Assembly: GCA_045635785.1 (NCBI GenBank)
Contig: JAZTWJ010000102.1
Location: 1-25,413 of the forward strand
Origin: Flemingiibacterium sp045635785
Lineage (GTDB): Bacteria > Bacillota > Clostridia > Oscillospirales > CAG-272
Direction of reading: 5' to 3'
Length of the DNA stretch: 25,413 nt
A model generated the notes under the pieces. It was given only the letters and a program-made list of their open reading frames with translations. It did no database searches and was not told the DNA's origin. Numbering within the stretch: the stretch's first letter is position 1; each line of letters begins with the position of its first letter. The position numbers and the translations under genes were made by a program. Positions 15,151 to 22,861 of the stretch are shown in pieces.

Positions 15151-15518
15151 AAGCCATACACCTCTCTGATTCTGCCGATATCGGAGTTGCCTTTTTCGCT
15201 GCCGAGTTTAGCAAGCTCCTCGACGGCAGATTGATTGAGTCGTGCTGCCAAATCGGGAAGCTCATCAAGGATGAGCATGGATGCAAGCATCTCCGCTGCT
15301 GTCCAAGCCAGCGATTTGGCAAGCGGAAATGCGCCGCCCAGCGACAGCTCCGCATCTGAAACGGTGTTCCCGTCGATGAGCTCCGAAACCGCAGACAGAC
15401 GGCTGACGATGACTCGAAGCAGAAGCGGAGCGCGTGCGCGGTAATCGGCACAGCTGTTTTGCTCGTCCGTTTCACCGAGCAATGCCAGCGCGGTTTGATA
15501 AATGAGAAGATTTGTCAT
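15147..15518 (-). CDS. Head-tail adaptor-like protein (P22 gp4 type)
   Basis: 123 residues, mostly alpha-helical. The opening MTNLLIYQTALALLGETDEQ resembles the first helix of ring-forming adaptor proteins that extend the portal (P22 gp4, HK97 gp6 group). A second helix block (SLAWTAAEMLASMLILDELP) and the short C-terminal arm RIREVYGL follow. GGAGG precedes the ATG at 15518. The gene lies downstream of a strong terminator that separates it from the coat gene, and its stop overlaps the nozzle start. No enzymatic residues. Assigned by size, helix pattern and neighbours. Confidence 0.6.
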   Translation of the reverse strand: MTNLLIYQTALALLGETDEQNSCADYRARAPLLLRVIVSRLSAVSELIDGNTVSDAELSLGGAFPLAKSLAWTAAEMLASMLILDELPDLAARLNQSAVEELAKLGSEKGNSDIGRIREVYGL

Positions 15519-15540
15519 AGATTTCCTCCATTTCTGTTGT

Positions 15541-15573
15541 TAAAAAACGGGCGGAGCATTTTCGCTCCGCCCG
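15541..15573 (-). terminator. Strong terminator between coat protein and adaptor genes
   Basis: On the minus strand CGGGCGGAGC (15564-15573) pairs perfectly with GCTCCGCCCG (15548-15557) around a 6-base loop, followed by TTTTTTA. It lies 20 bases after the coat stop. Partial read-through here would give much more coat than tail mRNA. Confidence 0.85.
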
Positions 15574-15592
15574 AAAAGAGCGTGTTGTAGGC

Positions 15593-16420
15593 TTATTCGA
15601 CGGAAATGTCGATGACGAAGAATTCCTCGGGAACAACAAGCTTTGCGCCGTAAAGGTGCAGACCCTTTACCGCATCCGCGAAGCGAGATTCGGGGCGATA
15701 AGCCTCAACCTCATTGAGCTGCTCCGCAAAAGCGACCGCGCGCTTGGTGCGAGCAAGACACTGATGACGATTCTGCTCGGTCTTCACCACATTCGGCGAG
15801 ACGAAGATTTCGAAGCCCAACAGCTTGCCAAGACTGCCATTTTCCATGACCTCGGAGTTGTCAGAGTTCTGCAGAATCTTTGCCTGCATCAAAAGTGCCG
15901 CAACCTCGGGGGTTACCTCCAAAACGGTGGGAACATTAGAATTAACGCCGTTAGCCAGCATACGCTGACGAGCATAAACGACAAGCTCCAGCATATGATC
16001 CGCAGTAGCATCTTCTATATAAATGAGATTGTCTTCCGGCGCCTGGGAGTAAAGGGAATAAACATAACGGTCAGCCACATCGGCGAGCGCTGCGGCGGCC
16101 TGTGACATAGCAGCCTGCATCAGCTTAGGCTGAGACTGTGCCTTGTCGATGTCGTCAATTTGGAAGTTGAACGCCTTAGCCTGATCAATGGTCAGAATTT
16201 TTGCGCTGTCGGAGAGAGCCTGAGGCGCATTCATATCGGTGTTCTTGGTATAATCGAACACGTTGATATTGCCGATGAAACCGATTTTTACCGAGGAGCC
16301 CTTCTCTTTGATGTCGCCCTCGAATTCGCGGTTACAGTTGCGTACGCCGATGTACTCCTTATCGAGGCGGTTGAGAAGCGTTTCGCTCCAAACGGTAGAA
16401 ATAAAATTTGTGATTGCCAT
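15593..16420 (-). CDS. Phage major coat protein, P22 gp5-like family
   Basis: 275 residues, shorter than P22 gp5 (430) but in the range of its Firmicutes relatives. Recognised by the opening MAITNFISTVWSETLLNRLD, the NCNREFEGDIKEKGSSVKIG strand, FDYTKNTDM, and LTIDQAKAFNFQIDDIDKAQ, a well-conserved order in this family with the HK97 fold. No maturation protease gene is adjacent, as for P22. GGAGG precedes ATG 16420. It follows the large terminase after an 89-base gap, where portal and scaffold genes would normally lie. Confidence 0.85.
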   Translation of the reverse strand: MAITNFISTVWSETLLNRLDKEYIGVRNCNREFEGDIKEKGSSVKIGFIGNINVFDYTKNTDMNAPQALSDSAKILTIDQAKAFNFQIDDIDKAQSQPKLMQAAMSQAAAALADVADRYVYSLYSQAPEDNLIYIEDATADHMLELVVYARQRMLANGVNSNVPTVLEVTPEVAALLMQAKILQNSDNSEVMENGSLGKLLGFEIFVSPNVVKTEQNRHQCLARTKRAVAFAEQLNEVEAYRPESRFADAVKGLHLYGAKLVVPEEFFVIDISVE

Positions 16421-16509
16421 ATCTTTTCCTCCAAAAAATATTTATATAACACCGACGCAAAGCCTAGGAATTCACATCGGATTATATCGTCAAAATGTGC
16501 CTTGAGCCA

Positions 16510-17775
16510 TTAAAATGAGGCGAATGCGGAAGCCTCTTTTGAATGCTGTATGACAGCCTCTGCCGCGTCGGGACGAGACATGACCGCATACCGCAAGGCT
16601 TCCGGGCAATGGGTAATGTCATGAGGCTCGCCAGAAGCATCTTCTGCAACGGTTTTACTGCAGAGAAGTGCTTCCATCGAGCGGATAAGCTCCTCACAGG
16701 GAGAGAAAATTTTCAACCTTCCGCAGAGCTTTTCCCGCAGAGCGCGCCAGCCGGGGATGCGGCGATTATCCGCACGCATCAGCGGCGGAATGTGATGACG
16801 GGAGAGAATTTCCACACCGCTGTATCCGGTGTCCTGTCTGCGATTCCAGAGGTCGGGTGATGCCGCCGCATAAGCAAGATGCGGTTCCTCGGCAAACACC
16901 CGCTCCAGCGCCTCGCCCGCTTCGGAAAGCGTGAGACCCGAGGCGCAGACCTCGCGGGTGACATAGAGTGTTTCGCCATCCACGGCGAGAATCAGCAGCG
17001 CGAATCTATCAAACCCATAATCAAAAGCGGCAAACCGCATATCCGCACGAATTTCCGTTGGCAGAATAACGTGCTTATCACGGGAAAATTCGGGAAAAAA
17101 TTGTCCCTCGAACAGATCCCATCTGCCATCCAGCCATGCGGCGCGCAGCTTTTCGGGAAGTGAGCGAAGCGTTTCCACATAATCGGGATCATTTTTTGTC
17201 AGAACCTCATTGTCATACACGCTGGCGCGGATGAAACGATAATCCTCAGCACGCTCGCCCTCTCTATAATCGCGGTCTATGAAAAGGCGCTTGACCCACG
17301 CATGCCCCACGCCGCCCGGATTGCAGGTGAGATACATACGTCTTGGGAATTCTCCCACGCCGCGCAGACATCCCTTCAGTGTAGAAAACTGATATTCGGT
17401 AATCTGTGTTGCCTCGTCAATGGCGATGATGTCGTATTCTTGACCTTGATACCGAAGCGTATCACCGTCGCATGAAAGATAGCCAAGATCAATACGGCTG
17501 CCGTTTTTGAAACGGAACACGCGCTCGCCTGCTGAATACGGCACCGATGCGCCGATCTCTCTTAGCATGGGAAGCACGTGATTGGCACGCAGTTCGGATA
17601 ATGTGCGGCGAATGATCAGACAATGGATGCCCGGATAGCGCATACAAAGAAGGATCAGCTTGCGTCGAAGTGCCCAGCTTTTGCCGCCGCCACGCGAGCC
17701 TCCGTAGGCGGTGAAGCGGGCGGTGGAGCGAAAAAATTCTGCCTGTTTTTGATTGGGTTTGCCCGCGAGCTTCAT
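16510..17775 (-). CDS. terL: Phage terminase large subunit (packaging ATPase/nuclease)
   Basis: 421 residues; packages concatemeric DNA into the prohead through the portal and cuts it. Walker A is GGSRGGGKS (25-33) and Walker B is YDIIAIDEATQ with Asp120-Glu121. The coupling-like motif is MYLTCNPGG (147-155). The RNase H-like nuclease has Asp252 (AAFDYGFD), Asp308 (ASPDLW) and Asp386 (PHDITH). All key residues are present, so it should be active. The start overlaps the small-terminase stop (ATGA at 17772-17775). There is no sign of decay. Confidence 0.93.
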   Translation of the reverse strand: MKLAGKPNQKQAEFFRSTARFTAYGGSRGGGKSWALRRKLILLCMRYPGIHCLIIRRTLSELRANHVLPMLREIGASVPYSAGERVFRFKNGSRIDLGYLSCDGDTLRYQGQEYDIIAIDEATQITEYQFSTLKGCLRGVGEFPRRMYLTCNPGGVGHAWVKRLFIDRDYREGERAEDYRFIRASVYDNEVLTKNDPDYVETLRSLPEKLRAAWLDGRWDLFEGQFFPEFSRDKHVILPTEIRADMRFAAFDYGFDRFALLILAVDGETLYVTREVCASGLTLSEAGEALERVFAEEPHLAYAAASPDLWNRRQDTGYSGVEILSRHHIPPLMRADNRRIPGWRALREKLCGRLKIFSPCEELIRSMEALLCSKTVAEDASGEPHDITHCPEALRYAVMSRPDAAEAVIQHSKEASAFASF

Positions 17776-18101
17776 ATGCCGTCACCAAAGGAATCGTGCT
17801 CGCACACGATTTCCTCCTCCGCCTGCTTACCCCAAAAACCGTATTCGCGCAGATACATACCCACAAGCGTAGCTGTCGCTCCCGAATTGAGCGCCGCATC
17901 CTCAAAAAAAGCACCGGCGTTTTCAAATTCGGTTGGGAACTTGCTTCGGAGCGCATGATAGTTTGCCACCGAAATGCCCGCGAACCGACAAAAACCTGCT
18001 ACATTGGCAAAGATCGGTTTTTTGGAATCTGCGGCGCGGCATTCCTCAATATATTCTTCGATGCGGGAAAGAAGCTTTCGACCGCTTGTAATTTTCACCA
18101 T
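17772..18101 (-). CDS. terS: Phage terminase small subunit
   Basis: 109 residues, first gene of the cassette. Helix-turn-helix-like N-terminus (FANVAGFCRFAGISVANYHA), then KFPTEFENAGAFFEDAALNS and LVGMYLREYGFW, a pattern I know from small terminase (DNA-packaging) proteins of Firmicutes prophages. It recognises the packaging site and stimulates the large subunit, whose gene it overlaps. GGAGG lies before the ATG at 18101. The pac site is often within this gene in headful phages; that is inference here. Confidence 0.78.
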   Translation of the reverse strand: MVKITSGRKLLSRIEEYIEECRAADSKKPIFANVAGFCRFAGISVANYHALRSKFPTEFENAGAFFEDAALNSGATATLVGMYLREYGFWGKQAEEEIVCEHDSFGDGI

Positions 18102-18130
18102 AACGAACCCCTCCGTTTGCTGTTGGGACT

Positions 18131-18139
18131 AGTATAGCA
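18131..18139 (-). promoter_or_regulatory. Extended -10 promoter candidate for the phage-like cassette
   Basis: On the minus strand TGCTATACT fits the TGnTATAnT extended -10 element, 30 bases upstream of the small-terminase ATG. No recognisable -35 box lies at 16-18 bases. Start site near 18124. Confidence 0.45.
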
Positions 18140-18258
18140 TAGATGAATACGTCGCCGCACGTCGTTTACCGCCGCAAAGCGCCGTCTTTTCTACGAAAAA
18201 AACCGCAAATTTTCGTGCAAAATTCGAAAATCATCACACAGCCGTCACATTGGTCGTG

Positions 18259-18264
18259 TATAAT
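18259..18264 (+). promoter_or_regulatory. Possible -10 box for the foldase lipoprotein gene
   Basis: TATAAT lies about 83 bases before the ATG; there is no convincing -35 box. The transcript would carry the hairpin at 18315-18334. Confidence 0.35.
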
Positions 18265-18314
18265 ATCGAAAACGACGCATTTGCAGTTGAAATCGTAAAT
18301 TTTGAAGCAAAGAA

Positions 18315-18334
18315 GCCTTCGCTTATGCGGAGGC
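18315..18334 (+). other. Hairpin overlapping a GGAGG just before the foldase gene
   Basis: GCCTTCGC (18315-18322) and GCGGAGGC (18327-18334) form an 8-bp stem with one T-G pair and a TTAT loop. The stem contains a GGAGG. The nearer GGAG at 18337-18340 stays free and fits the ATG at 18347, so the hairpin may tune rather than block initiation. Confidence 0.4.
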
Positions 18335-18346
18335 ATGGAGTTGATT

Positions 18347-19333
18347 ATGATGAAATTGAAGGCTTTGACCGCAGGCATGCTTGCAGCACTGCTGCTTTTT
18401 GGTACAGCCTGCTCCTCCTCTGCGGGAGATCTCTCATCCACCGCCGACGACCGTAAGATCGTGATGACAGTTGGCGGAGAAAAGGTGGAATATCAGGAAT
18501 TTCGCTACTATTATCTAAACAACAAGCGTGATCTGTTCGGTGCGGATGCAAAGCTCGACGCAGATCAGGTGTCTGAGCTGAAAGCCCTGTCCGAAGCAAA
18601 CGCAAAACAACGTCATGGTTTGGTGCTTTTTGCGGAAAAGTATAAAGCAAAGCTCACGGAAGAGGCGGTTGATTATGCGGAGAAAACGGTGGAGGATTTT
18701 CGCGCTTCCATGGGGGACGACGAGACTTACCTCATCGCTCTTGAGGAGCATCATTTAACTCACGAGCTTTTTTCCGACATTACGCTTGAAAATCAGCTTC
18801 CGTATGCAATTCTCGAAAAGATGATCGAAAAAGGGGATATCCCTTCGGGTGATGCCGCCATCGACGCGGTTTTGGCAAGCGATGACATCATCTGTATCAA
18901 GGAGATCTTCATTTCCAATAATACGCCTGAGACAAAAGAAATCGTCCGTGAGCGTGCCGAGGAAGCGCATGCAAAACTGATGGAGGGCGGCGAATTTGAG
19001 CAGTTGATGAAGGAATACAGCGACTACAGCGAGGAAAACCTGCCGACGGAGCATGGATATTATACCATGAAGTATGACGCGCTGGATGAGATTTGGGATG
19101 TGGCGGTGACGCTGGCACCCGGCGAGCATTCCATCGTGGTGGAATCCGCCTACGGATTTCATATCATCAAGCGCTGTGAAAAGGATCCAGCTTATATGAA
19201 TGAAAAACGCGAGGAGATCTTTGAAAGTTACACCTACGCACGTTTTAGCGAGATGTTTGAAGCCTTCTCAAAGGATTTAGAGGTCAAGTACACCTCCTAC
19301 GGCGAGGGACTTGATTTCGTCAATCTCTCGTAA
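18347..19333 (+). CDS. PrsA/SurA-like parvulin foldase lipoprotein
   Basis: 328 residues. A lipoprotein signal peptide ends at FGTAC, with the lipidated residue Cys22; position -3 is Gly, slightly off consensus. Residues about 35-170 form a SurA/PrsA-type N-terminal chaperone domain (VGGEKVEYQEFRYYYLNNKR). A PpiC rotamase domain follows at about 190-285 (IKEIFISN, GEFEQLMKEYSDYSEE, LAPGEHSIVVESAYGFHIIK). It helps fold secreted proteins outside the membrane. The start at 18347 (double ATG) is chosen because GGAG lies 6 bases upstream; in-frame upstream codons lack a well-spaced site. It is divergent from the phage-like cassette. Confidence 0.88.
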   Translation: MMKLKALTAGMLAALLLFGTACSSSAGDLSSTADDRKIVMTVGGEKVEYQEFRYYYLNNKRDLFGADAKLDADQVSELKALSEANAKQRHGLVLFAEKYKAKLTEEAVDYAEKTVEDFRASMGDDETYLIALEEHHLTHELFSDITLENQLPYAILEKMIEKGDIPSGDAAIDAVLASDDIICIKEIFISNNTPETKEIVRERAEEAHAKLMEGGEFEQLMKEYSDYSEENLPTEHGYYTMKYDALDEIWDVAVTLAPGEHSIVVESAYGFHIIKRCEKDPAYMNEKREEIFESYTYARFSEMFEAFSKDLEVKYTSYGEGLDFVNLS

Positions 19334-19347
19334 GAAACAGCAAAACG

Positions 19348-19396
19348 AAAAAGCACTTGTAACACATCGCTTTGTGTTTACAAGTGCTTTTTGTTT
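19348..19396. terminator. Bidirectional terminator between the foldase gene and tgt
   Basis: AAAAAGCACTTGTAA and TTACAAGTGCTTTTT form a 15-bp stem, with an inner CACA/TGTG extension. A tracts on one side and T tracts on the other serve both converging genes. Confidence 0.85.
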
Positions 19397-19404
19397 ATGG
19401 AGAA

Positions 19405-20541
19405 TCAGCTTTCGCTTCGTTCACCGAGAATATCGCGGTAATAGCGGTAGAAGTTCTCGTATTCGCCCGCATCTAGTGCATCGCGGATCTTTTGCATCAG
19501 CTCATTATAGAAATACAGATTGTGTAGTACCGCAAGGCGCATGCCAAGCGTCTCCTTTGCTTTGAAAAGATGGCGGATATAGCTGCGGCTGTATGCTCTG
19601 CATGCGGGGCAACCGCAGTTTTCGTCGATGGGACGGGGATCCTTCGCGTATTTTTCGTTGAGAAGATTCATTTTTCCGTGCCATGTAAAGATATTGCCGT
19701 GACGGGCATTGCGGCTGGGCATGACACAGTCAAAGAAATCCACGCCGCGATGTACCGCTTCGAGAATGTTGCAGGGAGTACCCACACCCATCAGATAGCG
19801 CGGCTTGTCGTAGGGCATGTATTCCTCCACTGCGTCGATGGTATCATACATTTCCTGCGCGGATTCGCCCACCGCAAGACCGCCGATGGCATATCCCGCG
19901 CATTCGATTTCGCGGATTTGCTTCATATGCTCAATGCGAAGATCAAAATAGGTGGAGCCTTGGTTGATACCAAACAGCAGTTGATTTGGATTGATGGTGC
20001 CTTCCGTCTGGTTGAGTTCGTCAAGCTTGGTTCGGCAGCGCCGGAGCCAGCGCGTGGTTCTCGCGATGGAATTTTTCGTATAATTGTATTCGGCGGGATT
20101 TTCGATGCATTCATCAAACGCCATGGCGATGGTGGATGCGAGATTGGATTGGATCTGCATTGACTCCTCGGGACCCATAAAAATGCGCGCGCCGTCAATA
20201 TGCGAAGCAAAGCGAACGCCTTCCTCCGATATTTTGCGAAGCTGTGCCAGCGAAAAAACCTGGAATCCGCCGGAGTCGGTCAGAACGGGCTTCTCCCAAT
20301 TAAAGAAACGGTGAATGCCGCCCATTTCGCGAATGAGTGTATCGCCCGGGCGCAGATGAAGATGATAGGTGTTGGAAAGCTCCACCTGGCAGTTGACCTC
20401 GCGCAGATCCATGGTGGAGATGCCGCCTTTGATTGCCGCACAGGTGCCGACATTCATAAAGACGGGCGTTTCGATGGTGCCGTGAACCGTTTCAAATCGT
20501 CCGCGACGAGCTTTGCCTTCTTGTTTTAATAAAGTAAACAT
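19405..20541 (-). CDS. tgt: Queuine tRNA-ribosyltransferase (tRNA-guanine transglycosylase)
   Basis: 378 residues. It swaps guanine-34 of GUN-anticodon tRNAs (Asp, Asn, His, Tyr) for preQ1 on the queuosine pathway. Motifs: GTIETPVFM, LTDSGGFQVFSL with general-base Asp89, GGLAVGE, nucleophile Asp271 in FFDCVMPSRNARHG, and the zinc ligands Cys309, Cys311, Cys314 and His340. The ribosome site is weak (GAAGG is 13 bases upstream and in a CCTTC/GAAGG hairpin). It lies 75 bases after mutL on the same strand, so probably co-transcribed. No queA is in the window. Confidence 0.96.
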   Translation of the reverse strand: MFTLLKQEGKARRGRFETVHGTIETPVFMNVGTCAAIKGGISTMDLREVNCQVELSNTYHLHLRPGDTLIREMGGIHRFFNWEKPVLTDSGGFQVFSLAQLRKISEEGVRFASHIDGARIFMGPEESMQIQSNLASTIAMAFDECIENPAEYNYTKNSIARTTRWLRRCRTKLDELNQTEGTINPNQLLFGINQGSTYFDLRIEHMKQIREIECAGYAIGGLAVGESAQEMYDTIDAVEEYMPYDKPRYLMGVGTPCNILEAVHRGVDFFDCVMPSRNARHGNIFTWHGKMNLLNEKYAKDPRPIDENCGCPACRAYSRSYIRHLFKAKETLGMRLAVLHNLYFYNELMQKIRDALDAGEYENFYRYYRDILGERSES

Positions 20542-20616
20542 GTTTTGACCGTGCCTTCATACAAACGAAGGGTTCCTTTTTCATTATTTATGGTGCTTAT
20601 TTGGTAATAAGAATAC

Positions 20617-22812
20617 TTAACTGCGTTTGAACTGCCGTTCCAGTTGTGCTTTGGTCAGCTCAAAAGCCACGGGCCGCCCGTGGGGGCAAACCTTGATGTC
20701 ATCCAGTGTGAGGAGCTTCGATACGATCCATTTGATATGCTCGATGTCCTCGTCACGCCCTGCTTTGATCGCCGCTTTGCAGGATGCTTGGAAAAGCGCC
20801 TTGTCAAAGAGAAGATCGCGAGAAATTTCCACACTTCCCGTGCCGGATGCCAGCCTTCCCGTGATGGTGATCAGCATATCCGCTACCGCCGTCGTTTCAA
20901 TGCCGATGGGAATGGCACTCACCGAAACGGTTTTGGTATTGGGCGTGCAGAATTCAAATCCTAACGATGCGATGTCAGCTTCATAATCCTTGAAAGCCGC
21001 CATTTCCTCTGGGGAAAGGGAAACATCAATGGGGATGAGCAGCATCTGCCTTGATACATGGGCATTGTTGCGCCCTGCACGCAGATCCTCAAAAATGATA
21101 CGCTCGTGTGCCGCGTGCTTGTCGATGATCATCACGCGATTTCCCGTCTCCACGAATACATAGGAAAGAAACGCCTCGCCGAGGATGCGGAAGGGAAACG
21201 TTTTCTCTTGCTTGGATGTGGGATCGTCGGAGGAAAACGCATTTTCAGCGGGAGCGTCGGATTTTGTGAGCAAAGCGTCCATTGCCGCCTGCTTATCTTT
21301 TCGCTGCTTGGGAGAGGGATGGGGTTCCAGCGCAGCAATTTCGGGAGGAAGGGAGTCGAAGATCATCTTCTGCGGAGGCGGCGCCATGATCTCGCCGTCA
21401 TGCCTTGCCGTCAGATGCTCGTTCAGCGATGCCGGAATATCCTCCCAAATGTTGGTTTGTATTTCATTCTTTGGAATATCCGATGCCTTGTTCACCGCAA
21501 CCGCCTCGTAAACCTGCTGTGATGCAGGCTGAATGTCGGAAGAAGGCGAATCTTTTGGTATCGCAGAAAAGTTGCTATGTACATGTAAAGCAGCATTTGC
21601 AGAGGGGCTGGAGGATGTAGAGGGTGCCGAGGTCTCCGACTTCATCAGTCGCGCCGCCACATCGTCCCATGTGATCTGCGAACGCTTGGCATTCTTTTGA
21701 TTGTTGTAAACAAAGCGATTTTCCTGCGGAGCGCTTCTTTCCTCAATGGGGATAAAGGCACGGGCAGGATCGTTTTTTGGCATTGTCAGCGCGGGCGTGG
21801 GAATCTTTTTTTCCATGAGCCCGCGCACCGCAAAATAAACCCTCTCAAATACCGCTTTTTCGCGGGCGAATTTGACCTCTAACTTGGTGGGATGCACGTT
21901 GACATCCACCTCGGAGGCAGGAAGCTCTAAATACAACACGCAGGAGGGATATTTTTCCGCGGGAATATAGGTGGCATATCCCTGCTCAAGCGCCGCTTGC
22001 AGGCAACGACTGCGAACATACCGCCCGTTGACAAAAAAACATTGATAATTGCGATTGGAGCGAACATTCTCGGGCGTGCCGAGATAGCCTGTCACCTTAA
22101 TATTGGCATCCGCATAGCCATAAGGGTCCGCATCAAGGGGCAGTTCGATGAGCTTTGACGCAAAATCCGCGCCCATTATGCCATAGATCGCGCTGAGTCG
22201 CTTGCCATCGCCCGCGGTAAAGACACGTTTGTTTCCGTCCACGATCAGCGTCATGGCAATGTTCGGGCAGGAAAGGGCAATTTTTTCAAACACAGCTTGA
22301 ACGGCGTTGGTTTCGGTCAGATCCTTTTTTAAGAATTTTAGTCTCGCCGGAATGGCGGCAAAAAGATCCTCCACAATCACTGTGGTTCCGTCGGACATAC
22401 CTGCCTCGGTAATTTGAGGTGCCCGTCCCGGCTCCACAAAAAGCTCGGTGCCGAGCGCATCTTCGGGACGTTTGGAGCGTATGCGAAGCTTCGCCACGGC
22501 CGCCACCGATGCGAGCGCTTCGCCGCGGAAGCCCAGCGTCATGATCGCTTCCAAATCGGCGCCTGTCTTGATCTTGCTGGTCGCATGCCGAAGGATGCAA
22601 AGCGGTACATCCTCATGCGCCATGCCCTTGCCGTTGTCGGTGACGCGGATGAAGGAAACACCTCCGTTTTTGATTTCCAGCGTGATACGGGTGGCACCCG
22701 CATCCACCGAATTTTCGATCAGCTCCTTGACCACCGAAGCGGGGCGTTCGATTACCTCGCCCGCAGCGACTAAATTGGCTGTGGCGTAATCAAGCTGATT
22801 GATAATACCCAT
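20617..22812 (-). CDS. mutL: DNA mismatch repair endonuclease MutL
   Basis: 731 residues. N-terminal GHKL ATPase: ELIENSVDAGA, DNGKGM, RHATSK, TLGFRGEAL. A long disordered Ser/Pro/Ala linker (about 350-530) follows. The C-terminal domain carries the nicking-endonuclease motif DxHAx2Ex4E as DKHAAHERIIFE (Asp564, Glu570, Glu575), plus CPHGRP (Cys709, His711) for metal binding. This is the methyl-independent MutL type of most bacteria, without MutH. It lies 49 bases downstream of mutS. Confidence 0.96.
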   Translation of the reverse strand: MGIINQLDYATANLVAAGEVIERPASVVKELIENSVDAGATRITLEIKNGGVSFIRVTDNGKGMAHEDVPLCILRHATSKIKTGADLEAIMTLGFRGEALASVAAVAKLRIRSKRPEDALGTELFVEPGRAPQITEAGMSDGTTVIVEDLFAAIPARLKFLKKDLTETNAVQAVFEKIALSCPNIAMTLIVDGNKRVFTAGDGKRLSAIYGIMGADFASKLIELPLDADPYGYADANIKVTGYLGTPENVRSNRNYQCFFVNGRYVRSRCLQAALEQGYATYIPAEKYPSCVLYLELPASEVDVNVHPTKLEVKFAREKAVFERVYFAVRGLMEKKIPTPALTMPKNDPARAFIPIEERSAPQENRFVYNNQKNAKRSQITWDDVAARLMKSETSAPSTSSSPSANAALHVHSNFSAIPKDSPSSDIQPASQQVYEAVAVNKASDIPKNEIQTNIWEDIPASLNEHLTARHDGEIMAPPPQKMIFDSLPPEIAALEPHPSPKQRKDKQAAMDALLTKSDAPAENAFSSDDPTSKQEKTFPFRILGEAFLSYVFVETGNRVMIIDKHAAHERIIFEDLRAGRNNAHVSRQMLLIPIDVSLSPEEMAAFKDYEADIASLGFEFCTPNTKTVSVSAIPIGIETTAVADMLITITGRLASGTGSVEISRDLLFDKALFQASCKAAIKAGRDEDIEHIKWIVSKLLTLDDIKVCPHGRPVAFELTKAQLERQFKRS

Positions 22813-22861
22813 TTACAACATCCTCTCATCATAAGGTAACTGCAATCAAATGGTAGCGTTT

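Larger units (their letters stand above)
11429..18101 (-). mobile_element. Compact P22-like virion/packaging cassette (reduced prophage, satellite or domesticated particle genes)
   Basis: Eight minus-strand genes in 6.7 kb: small terminase, large terminase, coat, adaptor, nozzle/hub, small membrane protein, portal and short scaffold-like protein. Several neighbours overlap by 1-4 bases. All frames are open and the large-terminase motifs are intact, so the block is not visibly decayed. Not found: integrase or recombinase, repressor, replication, lysis, tail fibre/spike, head protease or tape measure. No flanking direct repeat long enough to call an att site was noticed by eye. Borders are host genes, valS (convergent) and a foldase gene (divergent). 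The block is called by gene content; its biological status is open. Confidence 0.75.

Noticed and set aside
11380..18170. Attachment-site direct repeats flanking the phage-like cassette
   Set aside because: None long enough to exceed chance was seen by eye near either border; a computed repeat search is needed before any att call.
18166..18441. Minus-strand 91-codon frame at the cassette's right border
   Set aside because: Overlaps the signal-peptide region of the foldase gene in antisense, lacks a ribosome site and resembles no phage protein.
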